A stretch of 64,000 nt of DNA from Atrichornis clamosus (Eukaryota; Chordata; Aves; Passeriformes; Menuridae), in contig WBMZ01003022.1 in NCBI GenBank assembly GCA_013400975.1, forward strand, positions 115,069 through 179,068, read 5' to 3'. Below, piece by piece: positions 49,001-61,200 of the stretch. A program made the translations under genes and the position numbers. Position 1 is the stretch's first letter. Every line of letters starts with the position of its first letter. The notes below the pieces were generated by a model. The model saw nothing but the letters and a program-made list of their open reading frames with translations, had not been told where the DNA came from and searched no databases.

Positions 49001-52000
49001 CTCGTTTGCCTACCAGGCATATTTACAATCTACAGAGAAGCTGCAAAATCAGTAAATGACTTTGTTCTCATCATTTAGTTTCTCATGTCTGCAAAGTGAC
49101 ATACATCTGCCAGTCCCAATCCTGCCCCTTGCTCCAGTGCTGTTGTCCAAAATTTCCTCCCTTTCTCAGATCCTTCCTGCAGACCAACAGAGCTCCCTTA
49201 TAACTCCAACCCTCAGAGGAAAAATTTCTTCCATACAAAACTAAGGTATCTATTACATGAGTTAAATAAAGCCTCCTTAGCTATCAAGCCCCGAGTTGTA
49301 CTATTCCAAACTACTTCCAGAAACTGGAAAATATACTCACTGATTTTCTAGAAGTTTCCTCCAGCTTCCTCCTGCCTACTTAAGGCTTCATCTTTCCCTG
49401 CCAACACCAAAAAGAACTTTCCATGTTTTAATTTTAAATAAAAACTTTGAATGGTCCACAGGCATGTTCCAAAACTCTTCTTAAAAACAACGAAATTTAT
49501 CTTTCAAGTGTTATTTGTTTTCAAAACACTCTATAATAAGAAAAAGTAACTTAAATCTATGCATTAAATAAAATTTCCCTGACAAAGGAAATAAAAATAA
49601 ATAGTTCATTTTTCAAAATGCTCCCATTTCTGGCTGGCCTGATTTCTAAACGGTGCTTGTACCACAGATGTGTTTTGCTGTCTGAATTTGGGCACAAAAA
49701 GCTCTCTGGCTATTCTCAAGAACCAGCTGGCTCACGGGGCTTGTAGTGCTTCATTGTGTGACTTCTTTTACAGACTTGAGAAACATTTCTCGGTGTCTAG
49801 ATTTCTCCTCTTTCTTCCTAATTATCACGCAGATACTAAAGCCAAGTCGAAGTCCTTAATGTTAAGGATATATAAGTTATCATCTGCCACGATAACAAAA
49901 TATTTGTTGGGAAATTAGCAATGCTGTCACAAATACACGTTTTTAATTACATTTGGAACATCTTATAGGTACCGAGGAACTTAAAACTAAATCGAGACAG
50001 TGTCAAATAAAGATAGAAATTAAAGTAAATTAATATCCAATATAAAATGCAATGGACAAGAGATTTACCCAGTATATGCTTACATCGCAGTTCTTTAGAT
50101 CAATTTTGCACCTACATACTATTGACACCATTCACTTTAGGAACTAGATAAAGATGAGGCAAGACAAAAAGATAAAAATGAGGACAATTAGTATATAATA
50201 AAAAAAAAAAAGAAGGACTCGGATGAAATAGTATTTTCTAAGCACCTGCTTGTAAGGATTGATAAAAAACTTTTACCATTTTATGGCAGACAGTGCCAAT
50301 AAATACTATTAGTCTCTTTTGGGAAATACTTGATATACAACTTGTCAGATGTCACAATCAATAAGATATCTTTTATTTTAATATGTTACACAATAGTGTC
50401 TACAAATGTAATCTTTTACTGCCTCTTTGGAAGCACATTACACTGTAATGCATAAACCAGAATAAATACGGTCTTCAGGTACTGCTGAAATGAAAATCTT
50501 TAAAAAAAAACCAAACCAATGTGCAAGTCCACCCATAAGAATAAATACTCAACTGCCTTATTGGCTTTGAGAGGAACAGCAAGTCTGCACACATAAAGCT
50601 AATGAAAGGATTGCTCAATTTATCTGAGCAGAAGTGCTTTTAAAACCTTGATAGAATGTGCAGATACTCATTAAACACTGTGAGTAGCTCACAGGCAAAT
50701 GGGCATAACTTTCTCCCATGGGAACTTGCAGCAGATGATCAAAGACAAGCAATGAAGAATAAAACTGGCTAATATGACAGTTAAGGCTGGAAGGATTTGC
50801 TGAGATAAGAAATGGTTCTCAGTGTTCTGGCAAGGGTATTGTTGTCAGACGTTCGGCAATTTCCATTTGCAGAGAGTTTCATTGCTCTTTTTTATTTCCA
50901 GAATTAGCATATCAGAAGATGAAGCCTGGAGCTTTATGGTTTTTTTGCTTATTAACTAATCAAAAGCATATTCTTTCTATACTAAAGAAAAATGAAGAAA
51001 AGAATTCTATCCATCTTTCAAATTTCTTGCTTCCCTGAAAAATACTTACAGGCTATCTTGGACGATGAAGTGACATAAACCCTGCCCAGGTAATCAGAGA
51101 TGGTGCAATGGTGAGCACAAAGTGAATTTAGTTTCACAATTAACTAAACATAGTGAATTTGTGACAATTTTTTCAATGCAAAAAGAAATCGTAGGAACAA
51201 TTTCCTCAGAATTTCAAAAAATTGAAAAATTCTGAAAGCCTATACAAAGAGAAACTCAGCATTAGATATGAACAGGATAAATCAAAATAGATTGCTCACA
51301 TTTAAGAATCTTAAGTGCCTTTGTGGAAATGATCTAGACATGATTATTTTTATTGTACAAAGAAAATAATCTGTAATAATTTGAGACTTTTTAAGAAAAG
51401 TGATTTCATCAAAATCAAAAGTGCTTATGTACCAAGAAACAAAAAATACTGAGTAAGAACTATGTCAGATATTTACAAACTGTTTAAATATAGAACCAAC
51501 TGCCTCATAACTCACTATCAAGAAAGATGGCTATCTATATACAGGAAAAAAAATTGGCACAAGGAAGAGGGAAAACAGTTCTCCATGAATAGACACGCAC
51601 ATATACTCAGAATGGCTTCCACAGTGAAGTAAGAGCTGCCCATTAAAAATATGAAGGAAAAATAAAGATTCGGTCTATGTATATGCACAGGCCCTGCACC
51701 AACCAGTGATGTAAACTTGTGGAGACAAGCACAGAAATAAATGCCATTACTTTTGCTACATGACGTATCAGTAAGGCACTTAACAGAGGTGGTGATGCAC
51801 TGCAAGTAGGAATTAAAGGGGATGGAAGAGGGGACAGAAGAAATTGGCAATCACTGGAGACATGAGTAATAAAAGGGTGGATTTTTTAGAACTGTAGTAG
51901 GAATGAGTCAGCAATTTTTCTTGTTGATTAGTGAACAAAAATGATTAGTTGTTAATAATGCTGTAAAAGGTAGAAGCAGTCAATAAATCTCTCTCCTGTA

Positions 52001-52049
52001 TCTGGAAAATAAGGCGAACACATAGTTATACCACTTAATGATGATAACA
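46041..52049. other. Long unique AT-rich stretch, no gene recognised
   Basis: No coding exon is evident in about 6 kb. An imperfect tandem repeat with an 18-bp spacing (GAATTTTGTATTTG at 48943-48956 and 48961-48974, then a related CTTCGTATTTG at 48976-48986) is present. A T-run lies near 47813-47826 and an A-run near 50199-50211. Open frames do not exceed 110 codons and look like no known protein. Confidence 0.6.
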
Positions 52050-52640
52050 TTTATCTTTCATTCAAAAAGTAACCAAGACTGATGTTAAGAAGAAGCTTCT
52101 AAAATTAGATCTTTTCAAAGCAGCAGGCCTGCATAAGCCTCAGGGCAACACCTTCAAAGAGTAGTTTAAAAGAAACAATTTTTACCATCAACATCAATTT
52201 TGAATAACTCTTTGAACACTATGAAAATTCAAGAAGTTTTGGAAAAAAGCAAACATGCTAATAGAACAAGAAGTAGGTAGAGACCTGTCACCTGAAATCA
52301 CTACTTAGCAAAATTATGGAGCAAGCAACTGGTTTTTAAGCAATTAAAAGAAGGATTATATAAATCAAAAGTGTTTATGATCTTGTCAATCTAACCCAAG
52401 ATCTGTAGCAATGACACTACACACTATAAGGTTAATAAAGTTAAAGCTGCTGAGATGATAAACTTCCCTGAGGTATGCAATTCAGTGCCGTGTAATATTT
52501 TGTTTAAGAAATAAGAACACTACAGATTTAATGCAATACATTAAATATATGAAAGATCAGCTAACTGACAGGTTTTAAAATTGAATTGGATGTTTTCCAA
52601 GCAGAGGCCAAAAAGGATCAAACCTCTACCCAACTGCTAC
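52050..52640 (+). pseudogene. Ancient CR1/L3-type LINE reverse transcriptase remnant, 5' piece
   Basis: Decayed ORF2 of a CR1-superfamily LINE. Recognisable relics in order, in shifting frames: K-A-A-G-L-H-K-P-Q-G at 52117-52146, standing for the family's K-S-A-G-P-D-G-I-H-P; R-P-V at 52281-52289 from the N-Y-R-P-V-S-L motif; K-I-M-E-Q at 52310-52324 from P-G-K-I-M-E-Q; and near 52480-52510 the words 'caattcagtgccgtgtaatatt', which correspond to K-A-F-D-T-V-P-H-N-I. Many stops and frameshifts make it a dead element. Divergence is far greater than in the CR1 tails elsewhere in the window. Its continuation seems to resume at 53226. Confidence 0.7.
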
Positions 52641-52799
52641 TGAACATAAATCTAGAAAGGAAGAAAAAAGATCATATTTAAGGAATGAGGACTTTATCCT
52701 AGAAAGCAGCAAGTGAAAAGGACATGCTGCTCACGATGACTAAGGATGTTGGGTAACCACTTGATGCTACTGCATCTTCAAAAACTTCTGACAAACGTT
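52641..52799. other. LINE-flanking sequence, not securely assigned
   Basis: This stretch lies between the older reverse transcriptase piece and the younger CR1 piece. It probably contains eroded LINE sequence (for example 'gcagcaagtgaaaaggacatg'), but I cannot place the boundary. Confidence 0.35.
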
Positions 52800-53225
52800 C
52801 CCATGTCCAAGAAAAGAGAGGAGAAGGTTACAAGAAACTATAGACCAGTCCACTTCACCTCATTTCCTGGGGAAATTGTGGAGCAAATACTCCCAAAGCC
52901 ACCTTCATGCACTTAAAAGACAAGAAGGTGACAGCAAAAACCATCAGGGAAGCACCAAGGTCAAATCCTGCCTGACAAACCTGGTTGTTTTCCATGTCTC
53001 AGAGGACAAAGGAGGACTAGTAAGAGGACTGGTAACCTCCATTTCAGTAAAGCTATACTCACTATAGTACCCTGTATAATTGAATAAATGATTTATAATG
53101 TGGGATCTTTAACCCTGGAGAGACTCAAAACCCCAACTGGACACAGCCCACAGCAGAGGTTTGAGCAAGAAAATTGGACAGCATGTCTCCAGAGCTCCTT
53201 TCCAACTCTGATTCAGCTCTATAAT
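52800..53225 (+). pseudogene. Younger CR1 fragment: reverse transcriptase piece joined to 3' end
   Basis: 52836-52913 translates, up to a stop, with N-Y-R-P-V-H-F-T-S-F-P-G-E-I-V-E-Q-I-L, a close match to the CR1 reverse transcriptase motif N-Y-R-P-V-S-L-T-S-V-P-G-K-I-M-E-Q. In another frame, K-S-C-L-T-N-L-V-V-F at 52963-52992 matches the downstream K-S-C-L-T-N-L-V-A-F. From 53101 the sequence changes to a CR1 3' region: GATCTTTAACCCTGGAGAGA, CTCAAAACCCCAACTGGACA, then CAGAGCTCCTTTCCAACTCT. Most of the catalytic domain between the two parts is deleted. The frameshift between the two motifs and the internal deletion make it non-functional. The 63-codon frame at 52876-53067 is the open remnant of this gene. 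Confidence 0.8.
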
Positions 53226-53460
53226 CAACCAAGCATGAGCTCCTAATGCAACATTACAGAATCGTTAACTTTGCAGGTTAAAGAAAATGGGTAAAAAGAA
53301 GAAGTTCTAAATTCAGGCTAGAAATAAGGGGCAAAAGTTAACAGCAACGTAACTAGAACTTTAGTGACCTTACCAGTGATGGATTTTCTAAGATGCATTC
53401 AAAAATTAAGACATTCCATATCTTGCCTCTTCCAGGAGGCCTAGGAGTTCATCACCACCC
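53226..53460 (+). mobile_element. Ancient CR1/L3-type LINE, 3' piece
   Basis: AATCAACCAAGCATGAGCTC is followed by CTAATGCAAC, TTCTAAATTCAGGCTAGAAA, TAAGGGGCAAAAGTTAACAG and GATGGATTTTCTAAGATGCA. These correspond to the end of ORF2 and the 3' region of old CR1/L3 LINEs ('CATGAGCTCCCAGTG', 'TTCAGGCTAGAAATAAGGCA', 'GTGGATTCTCCATCACTTG'). Its orientation and degree of decay match the 52050-52640 piece, so the two were probably one element. Confidence 0.65.
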
Positions 53461-55139
53461 TCTTCTCCACACTTATAATCTGTGCATCTCTGACAAGAAA
53501 GTTACATTTCTTTTCCCCCCAGTCTAATTCTTAGGAGAATGATACTCTATTATCCCATAAATGGAAGGAAGAAATAATAAGGGAAGGTGAAATAACTGCA
53601 GCACAAATAAACCAAGAGTAATGATCCAGCATTCAAGAATTCAAACACTGAAATTAGTCCCGGCAGAACATTAAATCACTGCTCCAGGATGCCATCGGAA
53701 GAATAAAGCCGGGTAAACTATTAGGAACTCTACAATTCCAAGTATCACTTGGGGAGAAATTGTGACAAAAAGAAGTGATAGACACATCACGTTGTGAATA
53801 TACAGCATTACTTCTTTAATGTTTATATGCCCACAGTGTTTCCAAAACAAATGCTTTGTGCATAAAGAGACATAATAAAAATACTTTCTACTTCAAAAGA
53901 CCTCATTTCTAGTGAAAATATTTTTCCCTATAAACGTTTGATGTACACATCTGCTAGAGCTAAAAAAGTTAAGACACTTAAAAAAAAAAAGTCACTAGTA
54001 GTAAAACCTGCAAAACACACATAATGTAGTCAGGGAGTAAAACTTTGCCTGTAATGTTTATACAGATAAAATGACAAGATTTACAGGATTCCTTTTGTAA
54101 CCTTCTCCACTGAAAACAGTATTTTGAAAACTTTATTTTTAATTACAATGTTATTTAATGCACTGAAGTGCATGGATGCAATTTTCAAAATAAAATTAAT
54201 TATGATTGGTCATAGCTTCACAGGCAATTTGAAGAAGTTAATTACACATTCAAAGTGCTTCTTTCTATTTTCAAATTAGAAACAGAACTGACACCAGCAT
54301 TACTTAACAGTTTATATAATTATAATCCTTTTATTCATGCATAGACTACATTTTTATATCACTGACTTTGACCAGTGTGTTAGTTCCTGCCATCAAGACA
54401 GTTCCATTGTAAGATTCTGCTGGGTTTTTTTCCTAAACAACAAATGCAAAGCTCAATGGATAAAAATCCAAGATACTGCCGGATTTTTAGAAAAGAGTGC
54501 CATGAAAGCTGATGCAGCTTCAGCATTTCATCCCTATTTGGATTTGCTCTCTCCTACACTCGACACTTAGGAACACTCAGTTTCCACTTTAAATCTAAGT
54601 AGAGACTCAACTGCCACTTACACTTATCTTTTATCCTCTCTCTGTTATCAGATCCTCCTTTCATTTCTGACCACCCACACAGCCTGATAGTTTGGATTTC
54701 AATGGAACAGACATTCTGTGATGTCTATAGTATATATAGTTCTTGCCATATGCACTTCTGTTACCACTTTCTAAGGACTTTTCTAACATCACTTCATGAC
54801 AATAGGGCCAAATGTTTCCCCTTCCACAGAGAAAAACAAAGAGGAGATGGGAGAAAAACAGAGCCAAAATCCCCTTCTTTAATAAAATGGAAATTATATC
54901 CCTGTAACAAGTTGCAAATTGGCAAACAGAAGAGGCGATAAACCCAAAGCAAAGGTGGAAAACAGTGGCCCACAGATGTAAATGCCTGGAATGCCACAGA
55001 GAAAAACACAATTGCCATTATGCTCTAGGTCCTTATGGGAGGATGTGTGAGTACTGCTGATGACCACTTACATAACATGCCAAGTCTTCCACAGAGTAAC
55101 ACTGCCAAAATTCCAAGGTTAGAAACATATTTGCCAGAT
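53461..55139. other. Unique AT-rich DNA, no gene recognised
   Basis: Single-copy sequence with an A-run at about 53980-53990. Frames of 74-116 codons near 54661-55018 on both strands look like no known protein. Confidence 0.55.
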
Positions 55140-55370
55140 CTCTTTTTTGTTTGGTTGGAGTTTTTTTTTTTTATGTTTTTTTTTGTTTTTGGTTTTGGTT
55201 GGGTTTTTTTTTTTTGGTTTTTTTTGCTTTTTAGGTTTTTTTTTTTTTTGGTTTGTTTTTTTTTTTTTTTTTTTTTGTTTTTTTTGGGGTTTTTTTGTTT
55301 GGTTTTGTTTGCCTTTAAGGTTTTTTTTTTGGTTGGTTTGTTTTCTAGATTTTGTTTTTTAGTGTACTTG
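55140..55370. repeat. T/G-rich low-complexity tract
   Basis: About 230 bp made almost entirely of T runs separated by G, GG or GGG, with only a handful of C and A. The longest run is 21 T (55256-55276). The complementary strand is A with scattered C, of (A)nC and (A)nCC type. It may be a degenerate (AAAAC)n-type repeat or an expanded, mutated poly(A) tail of a minus-strand insertion; I cannot see a body for such an insertion at its right side. Long frames on both strands here (71-147 codons) are composition artefacts. Confidence 0.9.
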
Positions 55371-55879
55371 TCAAAAAAAACAAAGCTAAGCCAACAAATA
55401 GCAACTTCTACATACCTACTATTGGATTTTCCTGTCATGCAGAATAAACAACAGTTACTGTGTGGTTACAATTCCTGAACTATGAGCCTGACAGTGATCC
55501 AACATCCTGGTGTGAGGATCTAAAATGCTACAAAGAAAGATGTAGTAAGAAAAGAGCTTGTAAATACATTAGGAGCAATAAAAATGAAGGAAAGGAAAGA
55601 TCCTTTACTTATAAATACGCAGTTAATGGAGAAATGGAGACAACTGATATATTCTATGCTTTTTTGCTTCACTCTTCACAAAGAATGTTCCATTGTGAGC
55701 AAACCCTTAAACATAATCAATTTCAACGAAGAAAAGGGATGAAAAAACTGAGAAGGAGTGCGTTTGGACGTATGTAGGTAAAATAATTGACACTAAAGCC
55801 TGTTTAAATCACTCCAAAGAGTCCAGGAGAATATTGACCATTTCCCTGAAAATTCACTATTGATGGGAGAAATCCCAAA
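55371..55879. other. Unique DNA, no gene recognised
   Basis: AT-rich; a 105-codon frame at 55460-55777 has a plausible length but no motif. The LINE remnant begins shortly after it. Confidence 0.5.
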
Positions 55880-57120
55880 GGATAGGTAAGAAACAGGGCA
55901 GGGAAAACTCAAGAGAATGAGGATTTCGGAAATTACAGAGTAATACATGAAATTAGAAAGGTTCTAATCTAGAAAATACATTTAACCATCCCCAAGCAAA
56001 CACCTAGGGGACCACAAAATGCCTGACTATGGCCAGCACAGAGTTGCTAAAGACAAATGCTGTCAAACCAACCTAATTTCCTCAAGTGGACAAGAGAGAG
56101 AGCATTAAATGCGATCTACCTTGGCTTCACTCATACTCCTGACATATTCCACATGACATGCTCCAAAGCAAACCACAGAAATGCATGCTAACATGAAACC
56201 ACAACAGAACAGATGTAGGACCATCTGAAAACATGCTCCCAGGGACAATTACCAGTGATTTCCTGGCAAAACTAGAAAATATATCAACACAGGCACCAGT
56301 GGCTCTGTTCTGGGGTTTGATGCTTGACTGTTGATACCATTAATGATGGAATGAACACACACATATAAAACTGGTCAGTGAAAAAACAGAGAGGAAGAAC
56401 AATTTATTCTGAGTTTAGAAAACAAGCCTTGCTGAATTGGACAAGCAGCCTGAGACTGAAGACAAGCGAGTAGCACTTTGCTACTAACACACAAGTCACA
56501 AATAAAAATGGTCAGTGCCAGCCTATGAAAACAGGATTTGAGGAATTTGACATGCATCACAGGATAAGTGACTAAACAGTGTGATGCAAAATTTGCCACA
56601 AAGGATGAAAAACATTCCAGGAATGCACGAAAAGGATTGTCAAGTAATGTAATGGCCAGAGCAACTAGTCTATTGCTATCACTGGTTCAAAAACAATTAG
56701 GTCTCAGGTAGAGTATGAAAAAGGTAAACTGGTGAAATTCCAGAGAAGACCACAAAGGAAATATTTAGAAATGTGCCTTTAGAAAGGCTTGGAGAAATAA
56801 ATGTGTATGTGTGTGTTCAGTCTATGAAAAGAAGAACATGCTCCAGCAACACACTAAGACATGACTGAATGGACAGTGACCATCAAATGCTCCATGTATC
56901 TGGTCTGGGGAAATGAGAGCTCATCTGCTGCACTTGCAGCAACACAAATTTAAGGTACTAGAGCAAATTACCTCACTGTACATGCACTTAAGCACTGGAA
57001 CAGAAACACCAAAGAAACCACAGAATCCACATGAGTGGAGGGTTGTTTCAAGACACAGGTTAGATCTGAGTCTCAGGATTAAGTACAATTTCTGAAGACA
57101 AGTTAAGACCCAGTATTTAC
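55880..57120 (+). pseudogene. Ancient CR1/L3-type LINE, 3' half
   Basis: Relics follow the order of a CR1-superfamily ORF2 and 3' region. A-K-D-K-C-C-Q-T-N-L-I-S-S at 56046-56084 stands for the family's K-N-K-S-C-Q-T-N-L-I-S. In another frame, A-L-N-A-I-Y-L-G-F at 56102-56128 corresponds to the catalytic block A-V-D-V-V-Y-L-D-F, with the aspartate now glycine. G-S-V-L-G at 56301-56315 matches the family's G-S-V-L-G-P. Near 56987-57060, TTAAGCACTGGAACAGAA, GAATCCACATGAGTGGAGG and CACAGGTTAGATCTGAG match the 3' region ('TTAAGCACTGGAATAAATT', 'GAATCTCCATCATTGGAG', 'AGGTTAGAC'). It contains stops and frameshifts throughout and a lost catalytic aspartate, so it is long dead. No clear ATTCTATG tail is left. 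Confidence 0.72.
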
Positions 57121-58123
57121 TCATACTTGCTTTCTGCTTGAGTTGACACAGATACAGCGGCTGGGACATTCCAGCTTATTCCCTGCTTCAAGGGGACAAA
57201 CACATTAATCACAACACACACCTGGCAACAGTTCAACGACAACAAGACTTATCAAAAGAAAAAAGAAGTTGTGAAGCACATGTGGGGCTGTCAATGTGAA
57301 CGTGTGGCACCTTCAGGAACTAATGGATGCTTGAATTTTTTCATTTTGAGTCACAAATTCAGCAAGCAAAACCAGTGTACAGATCTTAGCCTGTCTCCTA
57401 AGGGTGAAAGCTGTAAACTCTGCCTGCTTGGGCTAAAGGCAACAATACAGATGAATGTTTTTTTCTGCTCGAAACTTTCTAAGGCTCCTTGGTTTTGGCT
57501 TTTTTTAAAGATTCCAGAACTAGGAAGCTAAAATGAGCACGTGCCTAAAGCAAATACAGAAATAGGATCTCTCAACCAGTAATTTATATCGTACCAATCT
57601 TCTGCAAGGGATGTAAACAAAATATAAAGTATTATTTTAGCATAAATGCAGCCTCTAGGGTTTATTTGTAAAATGTTTTGGATCAGATTTTCAGTATCAG
57701 ATGCATAAGTTATGCCAGGAGAAAAAAACCAGAGTGCAAAGCAGACTTCATTGCATGTAGCTGTCCCTTGCAGGCACAAAGTGAATTCTGCCATGTGCAG
57801 TGACCTGTCTTCAGCGTGTCATTCTCTTGTTTCTCACAATTAGCAGGGCATCAGGCCAGAAAACCACAAAAAGGTGTACTTAATTCCATTGCCCTTGTAT
57901 TTTCATATATTTGCCTGGTTAATTTGAAAATCTGCATGCTTAATTCTAAGTACATGCTACCATAGATAAACTGGTCAAAGAATAAAATGCAAAGTGAACC
58001 CCCCCGAACCCTAGAAACGACAGAAAAGATGCACACTGACTTTATGTTTCAAAAAGAAGAGCAACTGTAATTAATTTCTATTCCTCCATGGAAAATTATG
58101 TTTGAACCGATCTTAATCACCAA
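57121..58123. other. Unique DNA, no gene recognised
   Basis: No repeat or exon could be assigned. Frames of 86 and 88 codons at 57271-57531 (plus) and 57528-57794 (minus) have no recognisable motif. A run of six C lies at about 57999-58004. Confidence 0.55.
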
Positions 58124-58207
58124 ACAGCTGATCCTCACAATCATTTATGAGACAGGTAAATATCCCATTTCTTTTTATAGAAGCAAGTGGAGACAGCTCA
58201 AGGTCCA
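58124..58207 (-). mobile_element. MIR-like SINE remnant (minus strand)
   Basis: The plus strand reads CTGATCCTCACAATCATTTA, TGAGACAGGTAAATATCCCA, TTTCTTTTTATAGAAGCAAG and TGGAGACAGCTCAAGGTC. This parallels the MIR reverse complement: TCTCACAACAACCCTATGAG, GTAGGTACTATTATTATCCC, CATTTTACAGATGAGGAAAC and AAGTGACTTGCCCAAGGTC. Strongly decayed; alignment by eye. Confidence 0.55.
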
Positions 58208-61200
58208 GGTTAGAAGTGTTTCACCTCCCTGGAATCACTGCATCATTTCAGTACTAATTCTGTGAAATAGCTGCTCTGATATGGAAGGAAAGGTTCACAG
58301 GTGGGCTTTAAATGATTCTCTTAAGTTCACAGTGCAAATCATTATCAGAAATTCAATTTAATCACAGGAGTTCCCGAGGGTGTTTTATATGCTCAGACCA
58401 TTACAGTAAGCTACTGTGAGGAACAATGATAAGGTAATAAAGGAGCACTTGAAAAACTTATTAAATGTGCTTTTTGCATTACAGATACCCACAGAGATCC
58501 CGGAGTTTTTCAAAATCATCATAGCGCTCTACAGATTGCTTTGCACAGACAGGGTCACAAATCCACTTCAGCCCTTTAGCTTTGTGCCTATAAACAATTT
58601 GAAGTGAAAGGTTTCATTCTGGTATTATGGTTGTCAGGGACGGGGCTATATAAAATGAATATCAGGCCTGCAGAAAGCAAACGATGAAGGAAATGCCAGA
58701 TGTGAGGGGCACAAGCTGAAAATATATGGGGAAAGGACTGACTCATAGAGACCACGTTATGTGCATGCCCCATATGGGGTCCATTTGGAAAACAGAGTAG
58801 GCTAAAGCAAGGCCAAATTGCAGCAGATGGGGAAAGAGACAGGAGAAGACCCATGGCCCAAAGAAAATTCAGACATAATTCTTATGTTAGTATTTAGATG
58901 AGATGTAATGGTTCCTCCTGAGCCAGAAAACCCTGAAGAGGTTATGAGCGTAAAATAGGAAGATCTGTTATTCAAACCAATGTTCCATATTTTCATAGCC
59001 TTCAGAGATGCACATGCCTAACAACATCCCCAGACTTCAGTGCTTCTACTGGGGAGGGCAACTTTTTGCCTCATTTTTATGAGCTTATTACACCCTGGCA
59101 CGTGTTCAAAACTGAAAGTCTGGATAACCAGGCAACGTAACGGTTCCTGAGACCCACCCGAGTTCCCAAGTGTGTGTATATATAAATCTTTTTTTGCTAG
59201 AAAACCTGCTATTTCTTTGGATGCAGCTCTTGTTCATCAGGCAGTGTGACACTAACCAGATGAAAAAGGTTGCCAACAATTTACCCAATTTGCATACCTC
59301 GCAGAAATATTGCTTAAAATAATTAGCTACAAAGTTATTTAAAAAATTATCACTACAACTCATGTAGAAAGTAGACAGTACTTTACAACATGCTATTTCA
59401 TGTCCTCTCAGAATGGTTGTTTTCCATCCGTGTCACAGGTGTAGATTAACGTGTTTGAGAAGCATTAGAAGAGCCTGAATTTACACACACAGTAGGATCT
59501 CAGGAGCTGAGTATCCATAGTACCAGATTTTAGGCACCCAGAGTCTTTCTCAGCCATCTGTACCCAGCTGGGATATTCTCTCACAGAGCAGAAATCTGCA
59601 GAAGTGCTAAGGGCAGGTCCTTGCTTTGAATCACCACAAAAACCTCACTACGTGCTAAAAAAAGTGCCTGGGCAAGCAGGTCCATGCCACAGGGCAGCAG
59701 AGAGCTATTAACAATCTATACATTCACATTTCCAGTCCGACCCTCTTTGCACCCTTAAGCAGAAAAGTCCATTAGAACAAAAACGCTTTTAGACAAATAA
59801 AAGCTCCTCACAGGGGAGGATTTGTATAAGGAATTTTTTTTCCGGTAGCCTGATGTCTTACTTATGTCATATTGTCTTGTCTGTACTTCCTTTCTAAAGG
59901 AGCCCATAATATTTAAGTAATGCAAAAAAAGCTGTGTAACAGGGATTCCAGATGTTATTCTTTCTTAAATCCTTGGCAGCACACTCTCCCCCAACCATTT
60001 GAACAATTAATCCCCAAGTTATGTATGCACTAAAACAACTTAAATCTATTGTCAACCATTACAATGTAAAATTACTCTCAGAGAACCTCTGCACTTCATG
60101 ATAAAAGCTGAGAGGAGATTAAGTAACTGTGCTGCTGCAGCATTACTCCTGCCTGAAAAATCATGGAGAAAACCATTAATTTATTATTGTCATTCTAACT
60201 AATGCTTATCCATGCTGTTCAATAAATTCAATACTAGTTTTCAAGGCAAGCAAAGCCAGTGACTTCTAAATATTATACAAGCTATCAATTAAAATATTGG
60301 GGATAAGCTGTTCATCTATGATGGGTTTTATAACTACACTTCAAAAGAGTTTTATTACTACACTACAAAATCAATTAATTTTTGTCTGCACTGGTCACTT
60401 TTGGAAGGAAAGATGCAATAGGTAATAGGGCATCAAGATACTGACAAGAAAGCACTGACTTGTGGGCTTTAAATAAGATGAATAATGTGAATTAGCACCA
60501 GGATTTAGAACAGTTGGCATGACATAGCTTTCAAAATTTAATACCTTTCATTCTAGATGTGCTTATTACAAAATAATGATCTCTTCTGAAAACTTCAGTA
60601 GATATGAAGGCCAACACTCCCTCCACTACACAAAGTCTCTTTCCACTGACAGAACCGGGGAAGGCTACAGAAGAAAGATGACAAGCAAATTTTTCAGCTT
60701 ATTGTTTACAGTAGTTTAAAATTGTCATGGACAGTGAAGTCCCAGGAGGACTTAATGAGACATCAGTCCTTGGACTGCAAACAGTAAATGACAGATAAGT
60801 ATTTACAGTTTCTTACAAATATGTTGCACGTGCAACAGACATCTTACAGACTTTAGACAAGTACTTTTGCTATGTTGCTACTGGCAACACTAGCTCTGTA
60901 TCTATATGTTCTTGAATCTTATCCCATATGAATACAGAAGATTTAGTCAATACAATTTTACAAATCCGGAAGCGTTATGCTGGACATGATGCCACTAAAT
61001 CTTATGTTACTCCCTAAACCAGACTATGAGATACTGCAGTAACTCCTGGGAATGCCAAGCTGAGAAAGTAATATACCATTTGTTGTTAAAATGTCAAAAC
61101 CCCAAAGCATACAACACCCCTCTATGATTAATATAATTGGTCAGCACAAATCACATATCTTTATTTAAAACAAAATAAAGATATAATTTCCAGTCATTAT

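Noticed and set aside
55025..55478. Long open frames on both strands (up to 147 codons) rich in F/G/W or K/T/N
   Set aside because: They are produced by the T/G-rich low-complexity tract, which lacks stop codons in several frames; no real protein features.
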